Assembly (NCBI GenBank): GCA_946552115.1
Contig: CAMNRH010000025.1
Span: 1-40,185 of the forward strand
Direction of reading: 5' to 3'
DNA from: an uncultured Lachnospiraceae bacterium
Lineage (GTDB): Bacteria; Bacillota; Clostridia; Lachnospirales; Lachnospiraceae
Length of the DNA stretch: 40,185 nt
Below the pieces are notes generated by a model. It did no database searches and had not been told where the DNA came from. It saw nothing but the letters and a program-made list of their open reading frames with translations. Of this stretch, positions 19,275 to 26,684 are shown piece by piece. The stretch's first letter is position 1; every line of letters starts with the position of its first letter. The position numbers and the translations under genes were made by a program.

Positions 19275-19298
19275 TTTTCCTCCGTCCCCAATTGAAAA
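19247..19298. repeat. 52-bp perfect palindrome (REP-like element A)
   Basis: Two 26-nt arms are exact reverse complements around a central AATTAATT. The arm contains the core CAATTGGGGACGGAGGAAAA. It holds the last eight codons and the stop of rnhA. A shorter motif, CCCTGTCCC, is repeated on its right side up to 19332. There is no T run after the stem, so it is not a standard terminator. Confidence 0.93.
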
Positions 19299-19315
19299 AT
19301 CCCTGTCCCTGATTG

Positions 19316-19713
19316 AAAAGTACCCTGTCCCCAACGGGCAAGTAAGACAAGTAATCGCAGATGCATCCGCCAGAGGGCGGACATATGAGGAAAGTCCGGG
19401 CTTCACAGGGCAGAGTGCCGGATAACGTCCGGTGGAGGCGACTCCAAGGCCAGTGCAACAGAAATGTACCGCTTAAGCCGTATGGCATAAGTAAGGGTGG
19501 AAAGGCAGTGTAAGAGACTACCGCCCTGCCGGTAACGGCAGGGGCACATGTAAACCCCACTTGAAGCAAGACCGCATAGAGACCATGTGGCGGCCCGTCA
19601 CGTCTCAGGTAGGTCGCTGGAATCCGCTGGCGACAGCGGGGCTAGATAGATGATTACTCAACGACATAACCCGGCTTATCGTTTTGCTTGTTCATTGGGG
19701 ACAGGGTATTTTT
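19316..19713. repeat. 17-bp inverted repeat enclosing rnpB
   Basis: The sequence at 19316-19332 (ending ACCCTGTCCCC) is the reverse complement of 19697-19713 (starting GGGGACAGGGT) apart from one G-T pair. The two arms border rnpB within a few nucleotides on each side and abut the two palindromes, so the repeats flanking rnpB are arranged in inverted orientation. Confidence 0.88.
19336..19693 (+). ncRNA. rnpB: RNase P RNA
   Basis: Catalytic RNA that removes 5' leaders from pre-tRNA. The conserved P4-side block GAGGAAAGTCCGGGC lies at 19391-19405; AGTGCAACAGAAA and GTGTAAGAGACTACCGCC follow, and the 3' block ACATAACCCGGCTTATCG closes it. Its ends are set by a 13-bp P1 helix between GGGCAAGTAAGAC (from 19336) and GTTTTGCTTGTTC (to 19693), with a few wobble pairs. 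I see no convincing promoter between rnhA and rnpB, so expression may come from rnhA readthrough or from inside rnhA. The exact mature ends are approximate. Confidence 0.93.
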
Positions 19714-19756
19714 AATTGGGGACGGGGGAAAATTAATTTTCCCCCGTCCCCAATTA
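19713..19756. repeat. 44-bp perfect palindrome (REP-like element B)
   Basis: Two 22-nt arms match exactly around AATTAATT, with the core AATTGGGGACGGGGGAAAA. It differs from element A mainly at one position of the G-rich arm and in the outer bases. It contains the stop codon of the minus-strand pyrI gene (19754-19756). Together with element A it brackets rnpB. Confidence 0.93.
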
Positions 19757-20206
19757 GCGCCGCCGTAAGCGTCCGTCGTATTTCTGTTCGCAGTATTTGC
19801 AGCGGTATATTTCATGCTCCGGGTCTGTCAGAACGAAAACATGCTCAAGCTCCTGTTCAATGGAGGTTATACAGCGCGGATTTTTGCATTTGATTATATT
19901 TTTTATTTCGTGAGGGAGGTGAAGGGCTTTTTTATCTACGACTTTCTCGTCTTTTACAATATTTATTGTGATGTTATGGTCGATGAAGCCCAGAACATCG
20001 AGATCCATAAAATCTATCGGACATTCAATTTTCATAATATCCTTTTTTCCCATTTTGTTGCTTTTTGCATTTTTGATAATTGCAACGCAGCAGTCCAGTT
20101 TGTCAAGATGCAGGTATTTATATATGTCCATGCTTCGTCCGGCCTGAATATGGTCAAGCACGAAGCCTTCTGAGATACGTCCTACGTTCAGTGTGTTTTT
20201 AACCAT
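19754..20206 (-). CDS. pyrI: aspartate carbamoyltransferase regulatory subunit
   Basis: Regulatory chain of ATCase that binds nucleotides and transmits feedback control to PyrB. The 150 residues have the N-terminal allosteric domain (GFVLDHIQAGRSMDIYKYL) and a C-terminal zinc domain with Cys107, Cys112, Cys136 and Cys139 (CKNPRC ... CKYC). It follows pyrB by 23 bp on the minus strand. Its stop codon is the last triplet of palindrome B, and the residues just before it (GRLRRR) are outside the repeat, so at most a few original C-terminal residues were lost. Confidence 0.95.
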   Translation of the reverse strand: MVKNTLNVGRISEGFVLDHIQAGRSMDIYKYLHLDKLDCCVAIIKNAKSNKMGKKDIMKIECPIDFMDLDVLGFIDHNITINIVKDEKVVDKKALHLPHEIKNIIKCKNPRCITSIEQELEHVFVLTDPEHEIYRCKYCEQKYDGRLRRR

Positions 20207-20229
20207 GATTTTCCTCCTGATTTTTATTG

Positions 20230-21147
20230 TTATACTTCTATATTTAATAGTGTCATAATGAGTGCCATGCGGATATAGACACCGTATTGCGCCTGTTTAA
20301 AGTATGCGGCGCGGGGGTCGTTGTCAACCTCGACGGCAATTTCATTTACTCTCGGGAGGGGGTGGAGTACATACATGTCCTTAGGTGCGAGCTCCATTTT
20401 TTTGGAATCTAAGATATAGAAATCTTTCATGCGTACATAATCTTCCTCGTTGAAGAATCGTTCTTTCTGTACACGGGTCATGTATAAAATGTCCAGTGAC
20501 GGAAGAGCGTCTTCAAGGCGTACAACCTCTTCGTATTCTATATTTTGCTGATCAAGTACGTCTGTGCGTATGTAGCTTGGAACTCTAAGCTCTTCTGGTG
20601 AAATTAATACGAATCTGACATGTGGATAACGAACTAACGCATGAATGAGAGAATGGACAGTACGTCCGAATTTCAGGTCGCCGCATAGACCAATGGTCAT
20701 ATTGCCAAGCCGTCCCTTTAAAGAATGAATTGTCAAAAGATCGGCGAGTGTCTGTGTGGGGTGCTGATGCCCTCCGTCGCCGGCATTAATAACAGGAATG
20801 GTAGCATTTTGGCTGGCAACCAGCGCGGCTCCTTCTTTTGGATGACGCATAGCACAGATATCAGCGTAACAGGAAATGGTACGGATGGTATCGGCTACGC
20901 TTTCGCCTTTCGCAGCGGAACTTGAATCGGCGGAAGAAAATCCAAGAACGCTTCCCCCCAGATTCAGCATTGCCGCTTCATGGCTTAGCCTCGTTCTTGT
21001 ACTCGGCTCATAGAATAAGGTGGCAAGCTTTTTGCCGTCGCATACATGGGCATATTTTTGAGGATTCGATTCAATATCCCCCGCTGTTTCCATTAGTTTC
21101 TCTAACTCTTCCACGGAAAAATCCAATGGGCTCATCAAGTGTCTCAT
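20230..21147 (-). CDS. pyrB: aspartate carbamoyltransferase catalytic subunit
   Basis: Condenses carbamoyl phosphate and aspartate, the committed step of pyrimidine synthesis. The 305 residues contain the carbamoyl-phosphate loop [16 protein letters not shown], the 80s-loop [24 protein letters not shown], and the aspartate-binding [16 protein letters not shown] lies a few nt before the ATG. It leads a two-gene pyrB-pyrI operon on the minus strand, with its own promoter at 21201-21229. The rest of the pyrimidine pathway is not in the window. Confidence 0.97.
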   Translation of the reverse strand: MRHLMSPLDFSVEELEKLMETAGDIESNPQKYAHVCDGKKLATLFYEPSTRTRLSHEAAMLNLGGSVLGFSSADSSSAAKGESVADTIRTISCYADICAMRHPKEGAALVASQNATIPVINAGDGGHQHPTQTLADLLTIHSLKGRLGNMTIGLCGDLKFGRTVHSLIHALVRYPHVRFVLISPEELRVPSYIRTDVLDQQNIEYEEVVRLEDALPSLDILYMTRVQKERFFNEEDYVRMKDFYILDSKKMELAPKDMYVLHPLPRVNEIAVEVDNDPRAAYFKQAQYGVYIRMALIMTLLNIEV

Positions 21148-21186
21148 AAAACCCTCCTTAAAATGACAATAGAAATCTACTTGTTA

Positions 21187-21219
21187 AAAAGTCTCTGTAC
21201 ATCATATAACATACAGAGA
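21187..21219 (-). terminator. hairpin upstream of pyrB, terminator-like on the minus strand
   Basis: An 8-bp stem (TCTCTGTA with TACAGAGA) and a 12-nt loop are followed on the minus strand by CTTTTT. It lies just after the CmpB-like gene and overlaps the -10 box of the pyrB promoter. It may end the upstream transcript, or act as a DNA operator at pyrB. On the plus strand it is also followed by several T. Confidence 0.55.
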
Positions 21220-21229
21220 TGTTTTTCAA
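21201..21229 (-). promoter_or_regulatory. sigma-A-type promoter for pyrB-pyrI
   Basis: On the minus strand, TTGAAA (21224-21229) and TATGAT (21201-21206) are 17 bp apart, a near-consensus promoter. The start would be near 21194, inside the right arm of the 8-bp dyad. Confidence 0.75.
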
Positions 21230-21237
21230 CAATGATT

Positions 21238-21621
21238 TTAATGCCGGCAGAGAATTTTTTCAAAGAGAAGCCCGGCGCCGAACCAGTAGGGCGCATAATC
21301 AAGCCGTATCAGGCCGTCCACATTGAGAGGAGCCTTGCTGTAATCCCACGGACAGGCTTCGTATTTTCTAAGGAATGAGCCGGTCACATACTCGCCGATA
21401 AAGATACAGCATGTGTATATCCCTCCTCTCAGCATAAGGTTTTTTCCTTTTAAAAGTCTGCAAATGGGTGACAAAAGGCTTGCCATGCCATAGATGGGAA
21501 ACATCCATATGGAAGTATTTCCCATAAGTTTTGGATTGTGTTCTTTCAGGGAATGAAGTCCGGTGAAGAGTATTTCCATACACCAGCCGGTTGTTCCGCA
21601 CGCTAAAAAGTTATGTTTCAT
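21238..21621 (-). CDS. CmpB-type putative membrane protein (ABC_trans_CmpB family)
   Basis: Small multi-pass membrane protein of 127 residues; the family is labelled a putative ABC-transporter permease, but the function is unproven. Family-like features are TTGWCMEILFTGL at the N terminus, a MFPIYGMASLL segment in place of the usual PIYGFG motif, EYVTGSFLRKYEACPWDYSKAPLNVDGLIRLDYAPYW, and a last hydrophobic segment. No strong ribosome binding site is visible before the ATG, so the start is uncertain. It lies upstream of pyrB in the same direction, separated by the dyad and the pyrB promoter. Confidence 0.7.
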   Translation of the reverse strand: MKHNFLACGTTGWCMEILFTGLHSLKEHNPKLMGNTSIWMFPIYGMASLLSPICRLLKGKNLMLRGGIYTCCIFIGEYVTGSFLRKYEACPWDYSKAPLNVDGLIRLDYAPYWFGAGLLFEKILCRH

Positions 21622-21676
21622 ACAGGGAAGTATGTGAGAAAAAGCTATATTTTATACAGGAAATACCGGATATCTA

Positions 21677-21706
21677 TTGAACTGTAAATGCCGGATGGAG
21701 TATAAT
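21677..21706 (+). promoter_or_regulatory. sigma-A-type promoter for pheA
   Basis: TTGAAC at 21677-21682 and a perfect TATAAT at 21701-21706 are 18 bp apart. The start would be near 21713. Confidence 0.72.
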
Positions 21707-21737
21707 ACGTGTTAGTTTGAAAAAAGGAGTTGAAAAA

Positions 21738-22868
21738 ATGGCATCGTTACAGGAATTGCGTCAACAGCTCGACGAGGTGGACAGCCAGATTGTAAGACTG
21801 TATGAGGAAAGAATGGGTATCTGCGAGCAGGTGGGAGAATATAAGATTCAGGCCGGAAAGAAGGTGGTAGACCGTCAGCGGGAGAAAGAAAAACTTCAGG
21901 ATGTAGAGGGACGGGTAAGCTCTGCCTTTTATAAAAAAGGGGTCCGGGAGCTTTATGAGCAGCTGATGTCTATGAGCCGGAAGCTTCAGTACCAGAAGCT
22001 TGTTGAGGCAGGAGCGCTTGGAAGACTTCCCTTTATCGGAATCCATACGCTGGATGCGGCGGATGCCCGCGTTGTCTTTCAGGGGACGGAGGGCGCCTAT
22101 GGACAGGCAGCAATGAAAGCTTATTTTGGCGAAAATATTAACAGTTATCATGTGCCCGCTTTTCGGGATGCGATGGAAGCCATTGAGGAAGGGGCGGCAG
22201 ATTTTGCGGTGCTGCCTATCGAGAATTCTTCGGCGGGGTCGGTGAATGAGATATATGATTTGCTTGTGGAATTTGAAAATTATATTGTAGGGGAGACAAT
22301 CATTCCGGTTGTGCATACTCTTACGGGAATTCCGGGAAGCAGTCTGTCGGATGTGAAGAGGGTTTACTCTAAAGCGGAAGCGCTGATGCAGACCTCTCGT
22401 TTTCTTAGCGAGCACAGTGATTGGCAGCAAATCAGTGTGGCCAATACGGCAGCTGCGGCAAAAAAAATTTTGGAGGAGCAGGATAGGACACAGGCGGCGG
22501 TTTGCAGCGCATATGCGGCGCACCTATACGGGCTTGAAATATTGAAAGAGGGGATTAATGATGAAAAAAATAATTCCACAAGATTTATTATTGTGACGAA
22601 TCAGAAAGTATTTTTAAAGGGAGCGTCAAAAATAAGCATTTGTTTTGAGCTGACTCATGAGAGCGGTTCCCTTTATCATTTGCTGTCACATTTTATTTAT
22701 AATGATTTGAATATGACCAGAATTGAATCCAGGCCGATAGAGGGCAGAAGCTGGGAGTATCGTTTTTTTATTGATTTTGAGGGGAACCTTGAGGAAGCAG
22801 CTGTAAAAAATGCAATCCGGGGCCTGAGGGAGGAGAGCAGGAGTCTTAAGATTCTCGGAAATTATTAG
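21738..22868 (+). CDS. pheA: bifunctional chorismate mutase / prephenate dehydratase
   Basis: Converts chorismate to prephenate and then to phenylpyruvate for phenylalanine synthesis. From the ATG at 21738 (AAAGGAG 8 nt upstream) the protein has 376 residues: an AroQ chorismate mutase domain (about 1-85, LRQQLDEVDSQIVRLYEERM), a prephenate dehydratase domain (about 105-285, VVFQGTEGAYGQAA, LPIENSSAGSVNEIYDLL, STRFIIV), and an ACT domain at the C terminus (FELTHESGSLYHLLSHF, IESRPIEGRSWEYRFFID). A TTG seven codons upstream is open in frame but is closer to the promoter and has no site of its own. Feedback control by phenylalanine through the ACT domain is known for the family. Confidence 0.95.
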   Translation: MASLQELRQQLDEVDSQIVRLYEERMGICEQVGEYKIQAGKKVVDRQREKEKLQDVEGRVSSAFYKKGVRELYEQLMSMSRKLQYQKLVEAGALGRLPFIGIHTLDAADARVVFQGTEGAYGQAAMKAYFGENINSYHVPAFRDAMEAIEEGAADFAVLPIENSSAGSVNEIYDLLVEFENYIVGETIIPVVHTLTGIPGSSLSDVKRVYSKAEALMQTSRFLSEHSDWQQISVANTAAAAKKILEEQDRTQAAVCSAYAAHLYGLEILKEGINDEKNNSTRFIIVTNQKVFLKGASKISICFELTHESGSLYHLLSHFIYNDLNMTRIESRPIEGRSWEYRFFIDFEGNLEEAAVKNAIRGLREESRSLKILGNY

Positions 22869-22879
22869 GGAGTGAGGGT

Positions 22880-24172
22880 ATGAAAACGGACAAACTTATT
22901 TTATACAGAAATATGGAGGAGGGGAAAATCCTTTCTGACATTGTATTTTTGATGGAAAAATGCGGGGATTCTGATTATGAGAAAGAGAAGCTTAAGGAAA
23001 TGCTTTTTTCCAGTGTGGGAGAGCTTCTTGAAATGGCAGTAAGCCATGGGTTTGAGGGGAATCTCTGGCACAATTACCTTGCCTTTCTTCTCGCCAGCCA
23101 TGAAAATGCGTATAGCACATCCTGCGAAATTACAGGGACGGTGAAAGGAAGCATTAATGCGGCGGCGCTCTATGATTTCGCAATATTGAGAGAGCTGTTT
23201 GAGTATGATTTTACACGGCTTGACAGGACATTCGGAACGGATGTGTCTGTTTTTTTGAAAGATTATACAGGTGTCAGCGGTCATGGGAAAGTATTTAATC
23301 AGAGAATCAGGGACCGTATCTGCGAGCTTGGAAAACACTTGGCAGAAACGAAAGATACAGAGGAATTTAAAGCTGTAATGACCCGGTTTTATAAGGAATT
23401 CGGAGTGGGGAAGCTGGGGCTTCACAAGGCGTTTCGGGTGGAGCATACAGAGAATGGAGCCAGAATTGTGCCGATTACAAAAATTCCCCATGTAAAGCTT
23501 GATGATTTGGTAGGATATGAAATCGCAAAGAAGAAGCTGATTGACAATACAGAGGCTTTCGTAGGCGGAAAGAAAGCAAATAATTGTCTGCTTTTCGGAG
23601 ATGCGGGTACGGGAAAATCTTCCTCCGTCAAGGCAGTTTTAAATCAGTATTATGACAGAGGCCTGAGGATGATTGAGGTGTATAAGCATCAGTTTCAGGA
23701 TTTAAATGATATTATCGCCCAGATTAAAAACCGGAATTACAAATTTATTATTTATATGGACGACCTGTCCTTTGAGGAGTTTGAGACAGAATATAAATAT
23801 CTGAAAGCGGTCATTGAGGGAGGCTTGGAAAGGAAGCCGGACAATGTGTTGATTTATGCAACCTCTAACCGGAGACATTTGATTCGGGAAACCTTTAAGG
23901 ATAAGGCGGACAGGGACGAGGAGCTTCATACGAATGATACCGTACAGGAAAAGCTGTCTCTTGTAGCAAGATTTGGCGTAACAATATATTTTGGAAAGCC
24001 GGATAAAAGGCAGTTTCAGGAGATTGTAAAACGCCTCGCAGAAAAGAATAAGATTTCTATGCCGGAGGAATCGCTTCTTCTGGAGGCGAATAAATGGGAG
24101 CTGAATCACGGAGGTCTTTCCGGACGGACGGCGCAGCAGTTTGTTGATTATCTTTTAGGAATGCAGGAATAA
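22880..24172 (+). CDS. DUF815 AAA+ family ATPase
   Basis: Predicted ATP-binding protein of unknown role. The 430 residues have an N-terminal helical half without recognisable motifs. An AAA-like core follows, with DDLVGYEIAKKKLIDNTEAF, Walker A GDAGTGKSS at about residues 240-248, Walker B IIYMDDLSFEEFE, and a sensor-like YATSNRRHLIRETF. These are hallmarks of the DUF815 family. It lies 11 bp after pheA with a GGGAGTGAGGG site and 16 bp before an unrecognised gene, so it may be cotranscribed with both. The target of the ATPase cannot be inferred. Confidence 0.88.
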   Translation: MKTDKLILYRNMEEGKILSDIVFLMEKCGDSDYEKEKLKEMLFSSVGELLEMAVSHGFEGNLWHNYLAFLLASHENAYSTSCEITGTVKGSINAAALYDFAILRELFEYDFTRLDRTFGTDVSVFLKDYTGVSGHGKVFNQRIRDRICELGKHLAETKDTEEFKAVMTRFYKEFGVGKLGLHKAFRVEHTENGARIVPITKIPHVKLDDLVGYEIAKKKLIDNTEAFVGGKKANNCLLFGDAGTGKSSSVKAVLNQYYDRGLRMIEVYKHQFQDLNDIIAQIKNRNYKFIIYMDDLSFEEFETEYKYLKAVIEGGLERKPDNVLIYATSNRRHLIRETFKDKADRDEELHTNDTVQEKLSLVARFGVTIYFGKPDKRQFQEIVKRLAEKNKISMPEESLLLEANKWELNHGGLSGRTAQQFVDYLLGMQE

Positions 24173-24188
24173 AGGAGAGAAATGGAAA

Positions 24189-24806
24189 ATGTTAAATAGC
24201 GTAGAGGCTTTTAAGATATTAATGGAAACGTTCGGGGACAGGTGGAAAGACAGGCTGTCTCAATATTTCCGGGGACAGGGGGAGTTCCAGCCGGAGGAGA
24301 AAGGATGTCTGGTAGATTTTTTTAACGCATACAGAGAAGATTTTATCGGCAACAGACTATTCAATCTGGCGGGGGTAGAAAAGCTTGTTGACAGTGATGT
24401 GCTAAACAGTGAGATAGAAAATTATGTTGACGATATGCTGCGTCTTTATTATGACACGGAGGCGCTTAGGACATTGGAGGCAAAAGAGCCGGTGAAAGTT
24501 AAGGCGGCGGTAGATTATATTTTTGAACAGGTAATTCTCCGTTATAATTCAGATTTTGAAGCGGCCTATGAAAAATATGAATTTGAGAATCGCGAGGAAT
24601 TCAGGGAATCGGCATATGCACTGGATTCACTATGTACCTATGTAGTGACGGAAAATTTTCATAAAATGACGATCATTGACGTTGTTTATAACAATATCCG
24701 CCTTTCAAAGGATGTCTGCAGACATATCGGAAACAGGATTGACGAAAACTTTGTAACTCTTCAGAGAAAGCTTTTGATTGGCAAACTGTATGATATAATG
24801 TCCTGA
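24189..24806 (+). CDS. unrecognised 205-residue protein
   Basis: I do not recognise this family. The protein is soluble-looking, acidic and mostly helical, with no signal peptide, membrane segment or catalytic motif that I can see. A conserved-looking stretch near the end reads YNNIRLSKDVCRHIGNRID. AAAGGAG precedes the ATG. An ATG at 24181 opens only a 5-codon frame. It is 16 bp after the DUF815 ATPase and could be its partner. It ends at a bidirectional terminator shared with rqcH. Confidence 0.72.
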   Translation: MLNSVEAFKILMETFGDRWKDRLSQYFRGQGEFQPEEKGCLVDFFNAYREDFIGNRLFNLAGVEKLVDSDVLNSEIENYVDDMLRLYYDTEALRTLEAKEPVKVKAAVDYIFEQVILRYNSDFEAAYEKYEFENREEFRESAYALDSLCTYVVTENFHKMTIIDVVYNNIRLSKDVCRHIGNRIDENFVTLQRKLLIGKLYDIMS

Positions 24807-24821
24807 TATACGGAAAGATGA

Positions 24822-24853
24822 AAAAGCTGTGCGGTCAATCCTGCACAGCTTTT
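24822..24853. terminator. bidirectional terminator between convergent genes
   Basis: An 11-bp perfect stem (AAAAGCTGTGC with GCACAGCTTTT) has a 10-nt loop. A-runs on one side and T-runs on the other allow termination on both strands. On the minus strand it overlaps the last codons and stop of rqcH. Confidence 0.9.
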
Positions 24854-26574
24854 ATATTGGAAATATCAGAGTCAATGACTAATGAGTAATTCGTATAATA
24901 TACGACAAATCCGGGCTTTGCACCATTTGGCTTTTTGACATGTTTTTTCTCGATATAGTCAATTTCCGTTTTGTCGGCGCCGCGGCTTTTGGAGTAGTAG
25001 GCGGCAAGCTTTCCGGCTTCCTCAAAAGTGCGGTCAGGAAGCTCGTCTCCGTTCGTGCGCACAATCACATGAGATCCGGCGGCTCCTTTGGCGTGGAACC
25101 ACCAATCATTTCCGTTGGCAAAAGAGAAAGTAAGCTCGTCATTTTGAAGATTGTTTTTCCCGACATACATATGATAGCCGTCGCTGGAAATATAGTGCAT
25201 CGGTTTATTTGTAAGCTTTTCCTTTTTTTTCGTGTACTTCCGGCGTACGTAGCCCCCCTGGATAAGCTCTTCCTTAATTTGTGCAAGGTCAGCCTCACTT
25301 CTTGCAATATCAAGAGCAGTGGTTACAGATTCCAGGTACAGGATATCATTTTGTGTTTCCTGTATGAGTTTTGTAAGAGCCTCAAAGGTTCTTTTCTGTT
25401 TGTTATATCTGGCAAAATATTTCTGTGAATTTTCCTGCGGACTTTTTACCGGGTCAAGGGGGATTGTAATGTCCTTTCCGGTGTAGTAATTCATACAGGT
25501 AAGCTCTTTAGAGCCGGGAGCCAGATGATAGCCGTAGGTATTGATAAGCTCTCCGTATACCTTGAATTTTTCCCGGTGCTGCGTATCTTTAAGCTGCCGT
25601 GACTGAAGCTCGTATTTTTTTCGGTTTCTTTCAAGAGCAGTCTGAACAATATGGCGTAAGTCAGCGCTCTTCTGGCGGATACGAGTCAGTGTATTTTTCG
25701 AGGAATAGTAGGCGGCGAGCGTTTCTGATATGGAATCGTAATTCTTTTTCTCATAGCTTTCATAATGAAGAAGCGGAAGCGAAGAGAATTCCACAGGCTC
25801 TCCGCCGCGAAGATAAATTACCGGATGAAAGCTTCTTCTTTGTACCTCTTCCATATAATAGGAAAACTGCCGGAACAGATGCAGAAGTATATCGTCGGAC
25901 AGCTCCCCCGCATTTGGTTCAGGCTCAATGCCTGCCCGGAAGCAAATATCGGCGGCAGAGACGGGGCTGATGCCGGTAAAGCTTGTATAAAGCGCCTTTG
26001 AAAGAGGCATGGGCTTTTCTCTTAAAGTCCGGATGAAGCTGTTTTCGTCTGTGTCAAACGGATTCAGCTTGGACATCGTATCCGGTATGAAATATTCTCT
26101 CCCGGGAAGAACCTCGCGCACGGAGCTCATCTGCGCGGATACATGCTTGATGCTGTCGATGATGAATCCTTTGTCGTCACAGAAAATAATATTGCTGTGC
26201 TTTCCCATAATTTCAATCATCAGCTTTTTTCCGCAGGGGTCGCCCAGCTCGTCCAAATGTTCAATATCCATGCAGATAATGCGTTCGAGTCCCGGCTGAG
26301 AAACGGCTGTAATCCGTCCGTTTCCGATATGCTTTCTTAAGAGCATACAGAAATTAGGGGCGGTCATGGGACCGGGCTTATTTTCCTCTGTCAGGTAAAT
26401 TAAAGGAAGCGACGCACTGGCTGAGATATAGAGCCGTTTTTGTCCTTTTCCCGTTTTGATGGTAAGAAGCAGCTCGTCGGCTTCCGGCTGCGCAATTTTT
26501 GCAATACGTCCTCCGGTCAGATTGTAATTTAGTTCAGTGGCAATTGCTGCCACTGTAATTCCGTCAAATGCCAT
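24835..26574 (-). CDS. rqcH: NFACT-family ribosome quality control factor RqcH
   Basis: Binds obstructed 50S subunits carrying peptidyl-tRNA and adds C-terminal alanine tails; older annotations call the family fibronectin-binding protein FbpA. From the ATG at 26574 the protein has 579 residues and begins MAFDGITVAAIATELNYNLTGGRI, the standard NFACT-N start. An AAAGGA site lies 12 nt upstream. The longer reading from 26664 runs through the promoter and is rejected. The middle is helical coiled coil (about 270-440). The C terminus has the NFACT-R domain with GNDWWFHAKGAAGSHVIVRT and AAYYSKSRGADKTEIDYIEKKHVKKPNGAKPG. It is divergent from yicC through interleaved promoters. Confidence 0.94.
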   Translation of the reverse strand: MAFDGITVAAIATELNYNLTGGRIAKIAQPEADELLLTIKTGKGQKRLYISASASLPLIYLTEENKPGPMTAPNFCMLLRKHIGNGRITAVSQPGLERIICMDIEHLDELGDPCGKKLMIEIMGKHSNIIFCDDKGFIIDSIKHVSAQMSSVREVLPGREYFIPDTMSKLNPFDTDENSFIRTLREKPMPLSKALYTSFTGISPVSAADICFRAGIEPEPNAGELSDDILLHLFRQFSYYMEEVQRRSFHPVIYLRGGEPVEFSSLPLLHYESYEKKNYDSISETLAAYYSSKNTLTRIRQKSADLRHIVQTALERNRKKYELQSRQLKDTQHREKFKVYGELINTYGYHLAPGSKELTCMNYYTGKDITIPLDPVKSPQENSQKYFARYNKQKRTFEALTKLIQETQNDILYLESVTTALDIARSEADLAQIKEELIQGGYVRRKYTKKKEKLTNKPMHYISSDGYHMYVGKNNLQNDELTFSFANGNDWWFHAKGAAGSHVIVRTNGDELPDRTFEEAGKLAAYYSKSRGADKTEIDYIEKKHVKKPNGAKPGFVVYYTNYSLVIDSDISNIKAVQD

Positions 26575-26605
26575 AGTATCTGTTGTCCTTTCTTTCAATG
26601 TTTTC

Positions 26606-26634
26606 ATTGTAGTATAGTTGACGTTATTTTGCAA
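26606..26634 (-). promoter_or_regulatory. sigma-A-type promoter for rqcH
   Basis: On the minus strand, TTGCAA (26629-26634) and TACAAT (26606-26611) are 17 bp apart. It overlaps the yicC promoter on the other strand. Confidence 0.68.
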
Positions 26635-26646
26635 ATGTCTTATAAT
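26618..26646 (+). promoter_or_regulatory. sigma-A-type promoter for yicC-gmk-rpoZ operon
   Basis: TTGACG at 26618-26623 and TATAAT at 26641-26646 are 17 bp apart, 11 of 12 consensus positions. The start near 26653 is downstream of an in-frame ATG at 26649, which supports 26685 as the yicC start. Confidence 0.85.
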
Positions 26647-26684
26647 AAATGCGTAAAAATACAATACAAACGAGGACAGGAATC

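Noticed and set aside
19247-19298. Palindrome A as an ordinary terminator of rnhA
   Set aside because: The stem has no following T run and almost no loop, and a closely related palindrome lies after rnpB, so a repeat element is a better explanation.
19030-19569. Minus-strand frame across rnhA and rnpB
   Set aside because: It crosses the RNase P RNA and a palindrome; no protein motifs.
21717-21737. TTG start seven codons before pheA
   Set aside because: The ATG at 21738 has the better-placed AAAGGAG site and matches the domain start.
24233-24283. Two GGGGACAGG motifs resembling the rnpB-flanking repeats
   Set aside because: They lie within codons of a continuous reading frame without a palindrome; likely coincidence.
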